A DNA stretch of 33,511 nt from an uncultured Bacilli bacterium (GCA_947630955.1 CANRJK010000005.1:1-33511); one strand, 5' to 3'. Shown: positions 17,887 to 26,821, counted from the first letter of the stretch. Program-made: numbers and translations. The notes: generated by a model from the letters alone, not told the origin.

Positions 17887-17916
17887 TTGGCTTTATGGAA
17901 TAAAGTGTGATAAAAT
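17887..17916 (+). promoter_or_regulatory. Candidate promoter for parAB
   Basis: TTGGCT (17887-17892), 18-bp spacer, TAAAAT (17911-17916). Confidence 0.45.
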
Positions 17917-17951
17917 AGATTTATAAAAGAAGTTAGAAACAGGTGAGAAAA

Positions 17952-18737
17952 ATGGGAAAAATTATTGCGTTTGTAAACCAAAAAGGTGGTGTTGGTAAAA
18001 CAACATCAAGTATAAATTTATCAGCTTCTTTAGGTCTTTTGGGTAAAAAAACACTTCTTATCGATCTTGATCCACAAGGAAATACAACAACTGGCGTTGG
18101 AATTAATAAAAGTGAATTAGAAAGTAGTGTATATGAATTATTAATTGATAAAGTGGATATCAAAGATGTTGTTATTAAAACTCGATTTAAGAATTTATAT
18201 ACGATTCCTGCTTCTATAAATCTAGCTGGGGTTGATATGGAATTGATGGAAATGGCTCGTGAAGATAAAGATTTTGTTGCGCAGTTACAACTAAGACGAC
18301 AATTAGAAAAGATTGTTAATATTTTTGATTACATAATTTTAGATTGTCCTCCATCACTTGGGTTAATAACAACTAATGCTTTAGCAGCCTCTAATTCAGT
18401 TATTATACCTGTTCAATGTGAGTTTTTTGCTTTAGAGGGGATTATGCAACTTTTAAATTCAATTATGATTGCTCAAAAAAAATTAAATCCTGATTTGGAT
18501 ATTGAAGGTGTTCTTCTTACTATGTTAGATAATAGAACTAATTTAGGACTTGAGGTTGTCGAAGAAATAAAAAGTTACTTTAAAGAAAAAGTTTATGATA
18601 CCATTATTCCTCGTCTTGTCAGATTATCTGAAGCTCCAAGTCATGGAAAACCTATTCATGCATATGATCCTAAAAGTCGTGGAACGGAAGCTTATCTAAA
18701 TTTAGCTAAAGAGGTGATTGAAAGAAATGGAGAATAA
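17952..18737 (+). CDS. parA: Chromosome partitioning ATPase ParA/Soj
   Basis: MGKIIAFVNQKGGVGKTTSSINLSASL, IDLDPQGNTTTGVG, DCPPSLGLITTNAL. Start corrected from 17943. Confidence 0.95.
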   Translation: MGKIIAFVNQKGGVGKTTSSINLSASLGLLGKKTLLIDLDPQGNTTTGVGINKSELESSVYELLIDKVDIKDVVIKTRFKNLYTIPASINLAGVDMELMEMAREDKDFVAQLQLRRQLEKIVNIFDYIILDCPPSLGLITTNALAASNSVIIPVQCEFFALEGIMQLLNSIMIAQKKLNPDLDIEGVLLTMLDNRTNLGLEVVEEIKSYFKEKVYDTIIPRLVRLSEAPSHGKPIHAYDPKSRGTEAYLNLAKEVIERNGE

Positions 18738-19602
18738 AAAAAGAGCCTTAGGTCGTGGTTTAGAACAATTATTTAATAGTGAAAACATTGATTTAGATAG
18801 TTTTGAAAGATCAGTGTATGAAACAGCTTCTAGAGAAGAAATTATTGATATTGATTTATCAGAATTAAGAGCTAATCCATATCAACCACGTCGTGTTTTC
18901 GATGATGAATCTTTAAGAGAATTATCTCAGTCAATTAAAGAACATGGTGTATTTCAACCTATCATCGTTAAAAAAAGTATCAAAGGTTATGAAATAATAG
19001 CTGGTGAAAGAAGAGTAAGAGCTAGTAGGTTAGCAGGTCTTAAGACAATACCCGCTATTGTTCGTAATTTAGATGATAATAAAATGATGGAAATAGCGTT
19101 ACTAGAAAATTTACAAAGAGAAAATTTAAGCGCTATTGAAGAAGCTTTAGCCTATAGAACTATGTTAGATAAATTAAATATTACACAAGAACAATTAAGT
19201 AGCCGTGTTGGTAAAAGCCGTAGTCATATAACTAATCTTTTAGGATTGCTTAGATTACCAATTGATGTTCAAGAATTAGTAAACTCAAATCAACTTAGTA
19301 TGGCTCATGCTAGGGTTTTAAGTAAGCTTGAAGATGATGATAAGATTAGGCAAATGGCCAAAGATATAATTACTAATAAATTGTCGGTTAGAAATATTGA
19401 GGAACAAGCTAAAAAAGAGGAGAAAAAAGTAAAAAAAGAAAGACATGTAAAAGGTGTTCGTGCTGATTATTTATATGTTGCTGAAATGCTTACTAGTAAG
19501 TTAGATACTAAGGTTAAAATAAAAGAAAATAAAATAGAAATAAGTTTTACTAATGTTGCTGATTTAAATCGCATATTAGATATACTTAATATAAAGGATT
19601 AA
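18727..19602 (+). CDS. parB: Chromosome partitioning protein ParB/Spo0J
   Basis: RALGRGLEQLF, IDLSELRANPYQPRRVFDDESL, AGERRVRASRLAGL, ENLQRENLSAIEEA. Start corrected from 18718; overlaps parA by 11 nt. Confidence 0.95.
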   Translation: MENKKRALGRGLEQLFNSENIDLDSFERSVYETASREEIIDIDLSELRANPYQPRRVFDDESLRELSQSIKEHGVFQPIIVKKSIKGYEIIAGERRVRASRLAGLKTIPAIVRNLDDNKMMEIALLENLQRENLSAIEEALAYRTMLDKLNITQEQLSSRVGKSRSHITNLLGLLRLPIDVQELVNSNQLSMAHARVLSKLEDDDKIRQMAKDIITNKLSVRNIEEQAKKEEKKVKKERHVKGVRADYLYVAEMLTSKLDTKVKIKENKIEISFTNVADLNRILDILNIKD

Positions 19603-19603
19603 T

Positions 19604-20425
19604 ATGGATAAAGTATTAGATGTTATATTAAAAGAAAAAGTTATTGTTCCTTTTCTTATCATCTTAGTTGCCGTTTTATTTTATTTACTAGTTCGTCGTT
19701 TAATTAGACGTATTTTTTCCTTTAAAATTCATGGTGTTCGTGTTGATACAAGACGTCAAAAAACAATGGTTGGTTTAATAGATAATATTTCAAAGTATTT
19801 TATTGCGTTGATTGCTTTGCTTATGATTTTAGATGTTTTTGGTATCGATACTAAATCATTGATTGCTTCTTTGGGAGTTGTTAGTTTAGTTGCTGGCTTA
19901 GCTTTACAAGATATGCTTAAAGATATTATTGCTGGAGTTGGTATAATATTTGAGGATCAATATGCGGTAGGAGATGTAGTAACAATTGGTGATTTTAAAG
20001 GAACTGTTACTTATTTAGGAATAAAATCAACTCGTCTTGTAGCATATACAGGTGAGACTTTGATTATTTCTAATCGAAATGTTGACCGCGTTATTAACCA
20101 TACCTTAGAGAATAATATATCTTTATTAGATGTTGAAATTTCATATGGTTCTGACCTTAAAAAAGCTAAAGAAGTTTTAAATGAGGTTTGTGATAAGTTA
20201 AATGAAAATCTAAAAATTACACAAAAAGCAATGGTCTGTGGTGTTGAACAATTAGGAGAAAGTGGTATAACTTTGCGCCTACTTTTTGGCTCAAACTATA
20301 GTGATAAATATGATTATGAACGAATTTTTAGAGAAGAAATAAAAGGTGCTTTTGATAAGAATAATATCGAAATACCTTTTCCACAAGTGGTTGTTCATAA
20401 TGGCGGTGATATCGATGCCAAATGA
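19604..20425 (+). CDS. Mechanosensitive ion channel family protein (MscS)
   Basis: TM3-like SLGVVSLVAGLALQDMLKDIIAGVGIIFEDQYAVGD followed by beta domain. Confidence 0.93.
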   Translation: MDKVLDVILKEKVIVPFLIILVAVLFYLLVRRLIRRIFSFKIHGVRVDTRRQKTMVGLIDNISKYFIALIALLMILDVFGIDTKSLIASLGVVSLVAGLALQDMLKDIIAGVGIIFEDQYAVGDVVTIGDFKGTVTYLGIKSTRLVAYTGETLIISNRNVDRVINHTLENNISLLDVEISYGSDLKKAKEVLNEVCDKLNENLKITQKAMVCGVEQLGESGITLRLLFGSNYSDKYDYERIFREEIKGAFDKNNIEIPFPQVVVHNGGDIDAK

Positions 20426-20600
20426 ATATAAATTAGGAAGTATTGTCATGATGAAAAAAGAACACCCTTGTGGTAGTAACGAATGGGAAATAACAAGAAT
20501 AGGAGCAGACATAAAAATAAAATGTTGCCATTGTGGTCGTAGTATTATGTTTCCTAGATTAGAGTTTAATAAAAAACTAAAAAAAGTTATTAGTTATTAG
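20415..20600 (+). CDS. DUF951 (YyzM-like) small protein
   Basis: YKLGSIVMMKKEHPCGSNEWEITRIGADIKIKCCHCGRSIMFPRLEFNKKLKKV. Start corrected from 20346 to the ATG with SD GGTGAT. Confidence 0.9.
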   Translation: MPNEYKLGSIVMMKKEHPCGSNEWEITRIGADIKIKCCHCGRSIMFPRLEFNKKLKKVISY

Positions 20601-20608
20601 GAGGTATT

Positions 20609-22108
20609 ATGCATAAAAAAGTAATGAAAAAACTTAATTTTGGACCAATTACAGTTATGATTATAATCTCTTTTTTTATAATACTTTTAAGCTTACTTTT
20701 CAATAAAATAGGTTTAAATGGAACTTTAACTGATGCTAGAACATTAGAAACTACAACGGTAACCGTAAATAATATTTTTACTAAGGAAGGTATCCAATAT
20801 ATATTTGGATCAGCTTTGAAAAATTTTCGAGCTATAGAACCTTTAGTTGCGTTAATTGTCTCTTTGATAATAGTTTCAATTTTAGAAGTAAGTGGTTTGC
20901 TTAAACATCTTTTTCATGGTTTAAAAAGTGTTAAAAGCAGTGTTATAACATTCGTTGTTTTACTTATAAGTATTTCTTCAACTATTATTGGTGATTATAG
21001 TTATGCTCTTTTATTACCATTAGTTTCAGCTATATATCGAATAATTAACCGTGATTCTAAAACGGGTATTATGACTTGTTTTATTGGAATTACTATTGGT
21101 TATGGTACAGGTTTAATATATAATTATCAAGATACTGTTTTAGGTAATTTAACACAGTTATCTGCTAGAAACATTTTAGATAATTATAATTTTAGTTCTT
21201 TATCTTCTATTTTTATTATGATTTGTTCTACTATTATACTAAGTATCGTTGGAACAATAATTATTGAGAAAGAATTTAACAAGAAAGTAAAATATGAAGA
21301 AGAAAAAGAGTTAGTAACTTCTAAAGTAGCTTTTCGTTTTTCTTTAGTAGCCTTTGCTGTTATGTTATTTGTAGCAATATGGTCAATAATACCAGGTTTA
21401 CCATTATCAGGTTGGATGTTAGATGAAAATGCTAGTTCTTATATGGGAAAATTATTTGGAAGTAACGCCCCTTTTAAAGATGGTTTTTTAGTTATCATTT
21501 TGTGTATGTCTTTAATTTGTAGCTATATATATGGTAAATTATCTAGAAACATAAAAGATAGCCGTGAATATAATAAAGCTATATCTAAAACTTTTCAAAA
21601 TACAGGTTTTATTTTTGCTGGTTTATTTTTCGCATCAATTATGATTAGTATATTAAATTTTACCAATATATCAACTGTTTTATCATTAAAATTGATTGAG
21701 TTACTACGCGTAAGTGAAATGTCTGGCGTTATTATTGTCGCAGCTACTTTATTCGTATGTATTTTTATTACTATTTTAAATCCTTCAACTGTTGACAATT
21801 GGAGGATGGCTTCACCAGTTTTGGTAACAAGTTTAGCTAGAGCTAATATTTCACCAGAATTTACACAAATGATTTTTAAAGTTGGCGATTCCATTGGTAA
21901 ATGTTTTAGTCCTTTTTATATTTTCTTTATTGTTATGTTGGGCTTTTTATATAAAGCTGATAGCAAGGGTGAAGAGATAAGTTTCTTTGGAACAATGCGT
22001 AAAATGTTTCCTGTTATTATTGCTATGTCAGTAACATGGGTAATAATTATTATTGGTTGGAATCTATTAGGATTTAATATTGGTATTGGAACATCAACGA
22101 CTTTTTAA
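20609..22108 (+). CDS. AbgT-family-like transporter
   Basis: Polytopic; NIFTKEGIQYIFGSALKNFRAIEPLVALIVSLIIVSILEVSGLL resembles the AbgT N-terminal region. Confidence 0.68.
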   Translation: MHKKVMKKLNFGPITVMIIISFFIILLSLLFNKIGLNGTLTDARTLETTTVTVNNIFTKEGIQYIFGSALKNFRAIEPLVALIVSLIIVSILEVSGLLKHLFHGLKSVKSSVITFVVLLISISSTIIGDYSYALLLPLVSAIYRIINRDSKTGIMTCFIGITIGYGTGLIYNYQDTVLGNLTQLSARNILDNYNFSSLSSIFIMICSTIILSIVGTIIIEKEFNKKVKYEEEKELVTSKVAFRFSLVAFAVMLFVAIWSIIPGLPLSGWMLDENASSYMGKLFGSNAPFKDGFLVIILCMSLICSYIYGKLSRNIKDSREYNKAISKTFQNTGFIFAGLFFASIMISILNFTNISTVLSLKLIELLRVSEMSGVIIVAATLFVCIFITILNPSTVDNWRMASPVLVTSLARANISPEFTQMIFKVGDSIGKCFSPFYIFFIVMLGFLYKADSKGEEISFFGTMRKMFPVIIAMSVTWVIIIIGWNLLGFNIGIGTSTTF

Positions 22109-22131
22109 AGAAGAATTTTTTCTTCTTTTTC
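22107..22131 (+). terminator. Rho-independent terminator after the AbgT-like gene
   Basis: AAAGAAGAA-tttt-TTCTTCTTT followed by T-rich tract. Confidence 0.75.
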
Positions 22132-22204
22132 TTATGTAAGTGAACATAAAATATGATTGATTTTTATAATTTATTATAGTAAACTTGATGTGGTGGGTGA
22201 TTTG

Positions 22205-23302
22205 ATGAGTTTAACAACTGGTATAGTTGGTTTACCCAATGTTGGAAAATCAACATTGTTTAACGCAATAACAAAAAAAGGTATCTTGGCAGCTAATTAT
22301 CCTTTTGCGACAATTGAACCAAATGTTGGTGTTGTAGTTGTACCTGATAAAAGATTAGACTTTTTAAATAATTTATATAAACCAGCTAGTTTAGTACCAA
22401 CAACTTTTGAATTTACTGATATTGCAGGTTTAGTTAAAGGTGCATCTAAAGGAGAAGGTTTGGGTAATAAGTTTTTATCACATATTAGAGAAGTGGATGC
22501 TATTGTTGAAGTTGTCAGATGTTTTGATGATGACAATATTATTCATGTGGAAAATGAGATAGATCCGATTAGAGATATTGAAATAATTGCTATAGAACTT
22601 ATTTTGTCAGATTTGGAGATAGTTTTAAATCGTTTAAATAAAATCGGTAAGAAAGCAACTATGTCAAAAGACAAAGAAATAAGAAAAGAAGCTGAATTAT
22701 TAGAGAAGTTAAAAACAGCTTTGTCTAATGATATCGCAATTCGTAGTTTATCTTTAACTGAGGATGAGTTAAAAATAATTAAACCTTACAATTTATTAAC
22801 TTTAAAACCAATTATATATATGGCAAATGTATCAGAAGATGATTTAAGTGAAGATAATCAATATGTAAAAAAAGTTAAAGAGTATGCTTCTAAGGAAAAA
22901 GCACAAGTAATTGTAGTATGTGCTAAAGTTGAAGAAGAATTAAGTCAATTAGATGAAGAAGAACATCTTGAGTTTTTAAAAGCTTTAGGAATTGAACAAA
23001 GTGGTCTAGATAAATTAATTAAAGCTTCTTATTCTCTACTAGGTTTAAAAACCTATTTTACAGCTGGTTCTGATGAAGTTCGTGCTTGGACTTTTAAAGA
23101 TGGAATGAAAGCGCCTGAATGTGCCGGACTTATTCATACAGATTTTGAAAAGGGTTTTATTAAAGCAGAAATTATGAGTTATGAAGATTTAGAAACTTGT
23201 GGTAGTGAAAAAGCGGTTAAAGAAGCTGGAAAGATGCGTCTTGAGGGTAAAGATTATCTGATGCAAGATGGTGATATTTGTTATTTCCGCTTTAATGTTT
23301 AA
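22205..23302 (+). CDS. ychF: Redox-regulated ATPase YchF (Obg family)
   Basis: MSLTTGIVGLPNVGKSTLFNAIT, FTDIAGLVKGASKGEGLGNKFL, TFTAGSDEVRAWT-like C-terminus. Start corrected from 22157. Confidence 0.95.
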   Translation: MSLTTGIVGLPNVGKSTLFNAITKKGILAANYPFATIEPNVGVVVVPDKRLDFLNNLYKPASLVPTTFEFTDIAGLVKGASKGEGLGNKFLSHIREVDAIVEVVRCFDDDNIIHVENEIDPIRDIEIIAIELILSDLEIVLNRLNKIGKKATMSKDKEIRKEAELLEKLKTALSNDIAIRSLSLTEDELKIIKPYNLLTLKPIIYMANVSEDDLSEDNQYVKKVKEYASKEKAQVIVVCAKVEEELSQLDEEEHLEFLKALGIEQSGLDKLIKASYSLLGLKTYFTAGSDEVRAWTFKDGMKAPECAGLIHTDFEKGFIKAEIMSYEDLETCGSEKAVKEAGKMRLEGKDYLMQDGDICYFRFNV

Positions 23303-23327
23303 AAGGTTCAAAACAATGAACCTTTTT
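23301..23327 (+). terminator. Rho-independent terminator after ychF
   Basis: AAAAGGTTCA-aaacaa-TGAACCTTTT-T, 10-bp stem. Confidence 0.85.
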
Positions 23328-23339
23328 AGGTGATAAATG

Positions 23340-23368
23340 TTTACAAATTAATTTTTATCTGTTATAAT
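23340..23368 (+). promoter_or_regulatory. Near-consensus promoter for rpsF-ssb-rpsR
   Basis: TTTACA (23340-23345), 17 bp, TGtTATAAT (TATAAT 23363-23368). Confidence 0.85.
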
Positions 23369-23375
23369 CTTAAGC

Positions 23376-23432
23376 GAGTAATGAAATTACTCCTTGCTCT
23401 ATTTGAGCCAAAGACCAAGAGGAGGTGGAATA
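23376..23432 (+). promoter_or_regulatory. Structured 5' leader of rpsF, candidate ribosomal-protein autoregulatory element
   Basis: Hairpins GAGTAA-tgaaa-TTACTC (23376-23392) and GCTC-tattt-GAGC (23396-23408) between promoter and SD. Confidence 0.5.
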
Positions 23433-23735
23433 ATGCGAAATTATGAAATTATGTTCATTGTTCGTCCAACATTAAGTGAAGAAGATATTCAAAAAGTAGC
23501 TGATAATTTTAAAAGTACTTTAGAAAAGAATGGTTCAAAAGTAACAACTGTTGATGCTTGGGGACAAAAAACATTAGCTTATGATATCAAGAAAGGTTCT
23601 GACGTATATAAATCAGGATACTATTTTGTATATCAAGTAGAAGCTTCTAACGATAAAGGTGTTAAAGAATTTGATCGTTTAGCTGGAATTTCATCAGATA
23701 TAATTAGACATTTAATTATTAGAAAAGAAGACTAA
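23433..23735 (+). CDS. rpsF: 30S ribosomal protein S6
   Basis: MRNYEIMFIVRPTLSEEDIQKV...YDIKKGSDVYKSGYYFVYQVEA. Start corrected from 23394; SD GAGGAGG. Confidence 0.95.
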   Translation: MRNYEIMFIVRPTLSEEDIQKVADNFKSTLEKNGSKVTTVDAWGQKTLAYDIKKGSDVYKSGYYFVYQVEASNDKGVKEFDRLAGISSDIIRHLIIRKED

Positions 23736-23746
23736 TAGAGGTGAAT

Positions 23747-24199
23747 ATGAATAAAGTTATATTATTAGGAAGATTAACTGCTAAACCAGAGTTACGTTAT
23801 ACTAATTCTAATACAGCTTTCTTACGTTTTACGGTTGCTGTTAATAGAAATTTTACCGGTGCTGATGGTAAAAGAGAAGCTGATTTTATTAATGTCGTAG
23901 CTTGGCGTAAACAGGCAGAAACAATTTCTAAATACTTTGATAAAGGTAATTTAATTGCTATTGAAGGAAGATTACAAACAGGAAGTTATGACGACAAAGA
24001 TGGAAATAGACGTTATACAATGGATGTGGCTTTAGACAATTTTGAATTTGTTGAAGGAAAAAATAAAGCTTCACAAACTGGCGATACTAATTTTGAAGAA
24101 CCAAGTCCATATGACTATCAAGATAGTGTCGATGTTGAAAATGATCCATTTGCTGAATATGGAGATTCTGTTTCTATCGATGATAATTTTCTAGACTAA
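23747..24199 (+). CDS. ssb: Single-stranded DNA-binding protein
   Basis: [34 protein letters not shown]...[14 protein letters not shown]. Confidence 0.95.
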   Translation: MNKVILLGRLTAKPELRYTNSNTAFLRFTVAVNRNFTGADGKREADFINVVAWRKQAETISKYFDKGNLIAIEGRLQTGSYDDKDGNRRYTMDVALDNFEFVEGKNKASQTGDTNFEEPSPYDYQDSVDVENDPFAEYGDSVSIDDNFLD

Positions 24200-24212
24200 A
24201 AGGAGGATTAAC

Positions 24213-24431
24213 ATGGCAGAATTTTATAGAAAAAAGAAAAAAATATGTCAAATGTGTGCAGGTAAAGACGTTGACTATAAAAATGTTGATGTTATAAAAA
24301 AATATGTAAGCGCTGATAAAGGTAAAATTTTACCAAGAAGAATTACTGGTGCATGTGCTAAACATCAAAGACATATAGCTACACAAGTTAAATACGCAAG
24401 ATTAATGGCTTTAATACCATTTGTAAAATAA
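24213..24431 (+). CDS. rpsR: 30S ribosomal protein S18
   Basis: [64 protein letters not shown]. Confidence 0.96.
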   Translation: MAEFYRKKKKICQMCAGKDVDYKNVDVIKKYVSADKGKILPRRITGACAKHQRHIATQVKYARLMALIPFVK

Positions 24432-24460
24432 AACTAAGTACGTAAAATTACTTAGTTTTT
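24430..24460. terminator. Bidirectional terminator between convergent rpsR and the minus-strand orphan
   Basis: AAAACTAAGTA (24430-24440)-cgtaaaat-TACTTAGTTTT (24449-24459), A-rich on the left and T-rich on the right. Confidence 0.8.
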
Positions 24461-25389
24461 TATTTGTAATATAATTTAATACCAAAATCATTAAACAAAG
24501 ACATTTGTCCTGTTATCTGTTCCTCTTTAGGAGGGGTATTTTTTTTACTATCTAGTTGATATATATTATTTTCATCATGTGAGTCGATTAGATTAGATGT
24601 TTTACCTTCTTTTTGTTCAAGATAATGTTCAATAAACATAACGAGATTATGTAACTTTAAATAGTTAACATAATTTTTATTATTCTTATCTTTTCTAAAA
24701 TAAAGAGTTCGGTTATCATCTAGACCATCTTTACAATAAACTATTTGATATTTTTCTCGTAAGTAAAATTCCCTCATATTATTTAGACAACTTTTTAAAC
24801 CTTCACCAGATACAAATTGATTAGTATTTAGTTGATAACAAAATAATTTAATACTTTCAAGAAGGCTATAAGATTCATTTAAAATACTATATTGATATTC
24901 ATATATTTTTCTTATTTTTGGTGGTAAATTATCCTGTTCTAATTTTTCTTTAATTACTTTTTTCTTGAAAAAATAACTCATTCCATACCTATTCCATAAT
25001 TTCGTGATAAATTCAAAATCATATATTTTTTCTTGCAGGATAGATATTACGCGTTGGTCACTATTAAAAAGTTCAAGGTGTTTTCTTCTAGCAATCCCAT
25101 ACGCTAAAGGACTTTCACCAACAATTTCGCTTTTATCCTCATTTATTTGAATAGGACAGATCGATAATCTTGTTTTTTTAAGACCAATTGTTGGTAAGAG
25201 ATTATTTTTTATTAAAAATTCAATTAATTCATTTTCATCGATAAAGTGAGTTGTAAAATAGTCAATTTTTTCTAGTTTATATTTTTGCTTAGTTAAAGGT
25301 GCAAAATCTTTGATACTAGTCCAATTTATTTCAATGATACCAAATTTTGTTTTAGCGATAAGTACATATTTGTTATAATGATTTGCCAT
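24460..25389 (-). CDS. Hypothetical protein (309 aa) with C-terminal QMSLF pentapeptide
   Basis: Intact ORF overlapping the gpsA stop (TAATG). C-terminus ...SKKNTPPKEEQITGQMSLFNDFGIKLYYK. Confidence 0.7.
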   Translation of the reverse strand: MANHYNKYVLIAKTKFGIIEINWTSIKDFAPLTKQKYKLEKIDYFTTHFIDENELIEFLIKNNLLPTIGLKKTRLSICPIQINEDKSEIVGESPLAYGIARRKHLELFNSDQRVISILQEKIYDFEFITKLWNRYGMSYFFKKKVIKEKLEQDNLPPKIRKIYEYQYSILNESYSLLESIKLFCYQLNTNQFVSGEGLKSCLNNMREFYLREKYQIVYCKDGLDDNRTLYFRKDKNNKNYVNYLKLHNLVMFIEHYLEQKEGKTSNLIDSHDENNIYQLDSKKNTPPKEEQITGQMSLFNDFGIKLYYK

Positions 25390-26363
25390 TATTGCTTGGT
25401 AATTAGGAAAGTAAGTAATTCTGAAGCTGGTTTATCATTATATATAATGTCATTAATTAAATCGATTATAGGCATATGTACTTGTTTATCTTTGATTAAT
25501 TTATAAATGGATTTTAAAGTATAAAGACCTTCAATTGTTGTCGTTTTAATGTAATCTTCTATTTCTTTTTTAGGACATTTTGAACCAATCATTTTTCCAA
25601 AAGTGAAGTTACGGCTTTTACTACTAGTACAAGTTAAAAGAAGATCACCAAAACCCGCGAATGACAAGATAGTCATTTTGTTTCCACCGAGATTATCTAT
25701 TAATTCTTTAATATCATTTAAAGATTCAGTAATTAACATTGCTTGGGTTGAACTTGGTAAATCCATTCCGTCTAAAATACCGGCAGCAATCGCAATAACA
25801 TTTTTTATACTACCACAAATTTCAATTCCTAAAATATCATCTGTTTCTCTTAATTTTACATAATTATTTTCAAAAGCTTGTTTAACAACTTTAATTGTTT
25901 GCTTATTATTGCTGGCTAGTGATAGTCCAACTGGTGCACGTCTTGCTATATCAATCGCAAAAGTAGGGCCAGATATTACACTGATATTATCACTATTAAT
26001 ATATTTTTTAACAACATCAAATACAAAAAGACATGTGCTTTGTTCTATACCTTTGGATGCAATACATATATGCATATATGGTTTAATTTTATCAACTAAT
26101 AATTTAGAAACATCATCAACTACACCAGCTGGTACAGCAATGATGATTAAATGAGCTTGATTAATACTATCATCTAAATCGGTAGATATTTTAATATTAC
26201 TATCAATAACAATATTTTTTAGATTAGGACTAATTCTTGTCTTATTCAAGTAATCAGCTTCTTCTTTAAACTTTGTCCACATATAAACACTATGACCATT
26301 AGCATTTAACGTTAAAGCTAATGCAATCCCATAAGCTCCAGTTCCTAAAACACACACCTTCAT
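25389..26363 (-). CDS. gpsA: NAD(P)H-dependent glycerol-3-phosphate dehydrogenase
   Basis: MKVCVLGTGAYGIALALTLNANGH, SGPTFAIDIARRAPVGLSLAS, CGSIKNVIAIAAGILDG, GFGDLLLTCTSSKSRNFTFG. SD GGTGAT. Confidence 0.95.
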   Translation of the reverse strand: MKVCVLGTGAYGIALALTLNANGHSVYMWTKFKEEADYLNKTRISPNLKNIVIDSNIKISTDLDDSINQAHLIIIAVPAGVVDDVSKLLVDKIKPYMHICIASKGIEQSTCLFVFDVVKKYINSDNISVISGPTFAIDIARRAPVGLSLASNNKQTIKVVKQAFENNYVKLRETDDILGIEICGSIKNVIAIAAGILDGMDLPSSTQAMLITESLNDIKELIDNLGGNKMTILSFAGFGDLLLTCTSSKSRNFTFGKMIGSKCPKKEIEDYIKTTTIEGLYTLKSIYKLIKDKQVHMPIIDLINDIIYNDKPASELLTFLITKQ

Positions 26364-26404
26364 AATATCACCACATTAATTATAGCATAAACAAATTATG
26401 TTAA

Positions 26405-26683
26405 TCAAAATTTATTTAACTCGTTTCCAATTGTCGTAACTGATTTTTTTAATGCTTCCATATTATAATCGTTGACAATATGTTCACCATTTTGATTATT
26501 ATTACTATTATTGATTACTTGTTGTTGTGCAGCATTAGTACAAAGTACTTGTCCAATTAGCATAAACCAGTTTCCGACTGTATTTTGTTCTGATGGATCT
26601 AAATCTTCACTCAAAATATATCCTATGGCAATTGCACTTAAAGAAAAAGTAGGAGCATTAATGTTAGAAAGAAAGTTTTTCAT
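26405..26683 (-). CDS. Small hypothetical protein (92 aa) with hydrophobic N-terminal half
   Basis: MKNFLSNINAPTFSLSAIAIGYILSEDLDPSEQNTVGNWFMLIGQVL...; intact ORF, no recognisable SD. Confidence 0.5.
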   Translation of the reverse strand: MKNFLSNINAPTFSLSAIAIGYILSEDLDPSEQNTVGNWFMLIGQVLCTNAAQQQVINNSNNNQNGEHIVNDYNMEALKKSVTTIGNELNKF

Positions 26684-26786
26684 ATTAAATTATATGATAA
26701 GTGGGTGATTATAATAATTAAATAACTTGTCTTTAAAATTTTTAGCCATATTAAAGAAAAAAATATCGTAAATAGCTAAAAAAGTA

Positions 26787-26815
26787 TTGATTTTTCAATC
26801 TTTTTTTAGTAAAAT
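26787..26815 (+). promoter_or_regulatory. Promoter of the S10 operon
   Basis: TTGATT (26787-26792), 17 bp, TAAAAT (26810-26815). Confidence 0.7.
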
Positions 26816-26821
26816 GGATTA

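Noticed and set aside
25603-25863. + strand ORFs 25603-25863, 25909-26154 and 26511-26708
   Set aside because: Antisense shadows of gpsA and the small orphan; no RBS or conserved motif.
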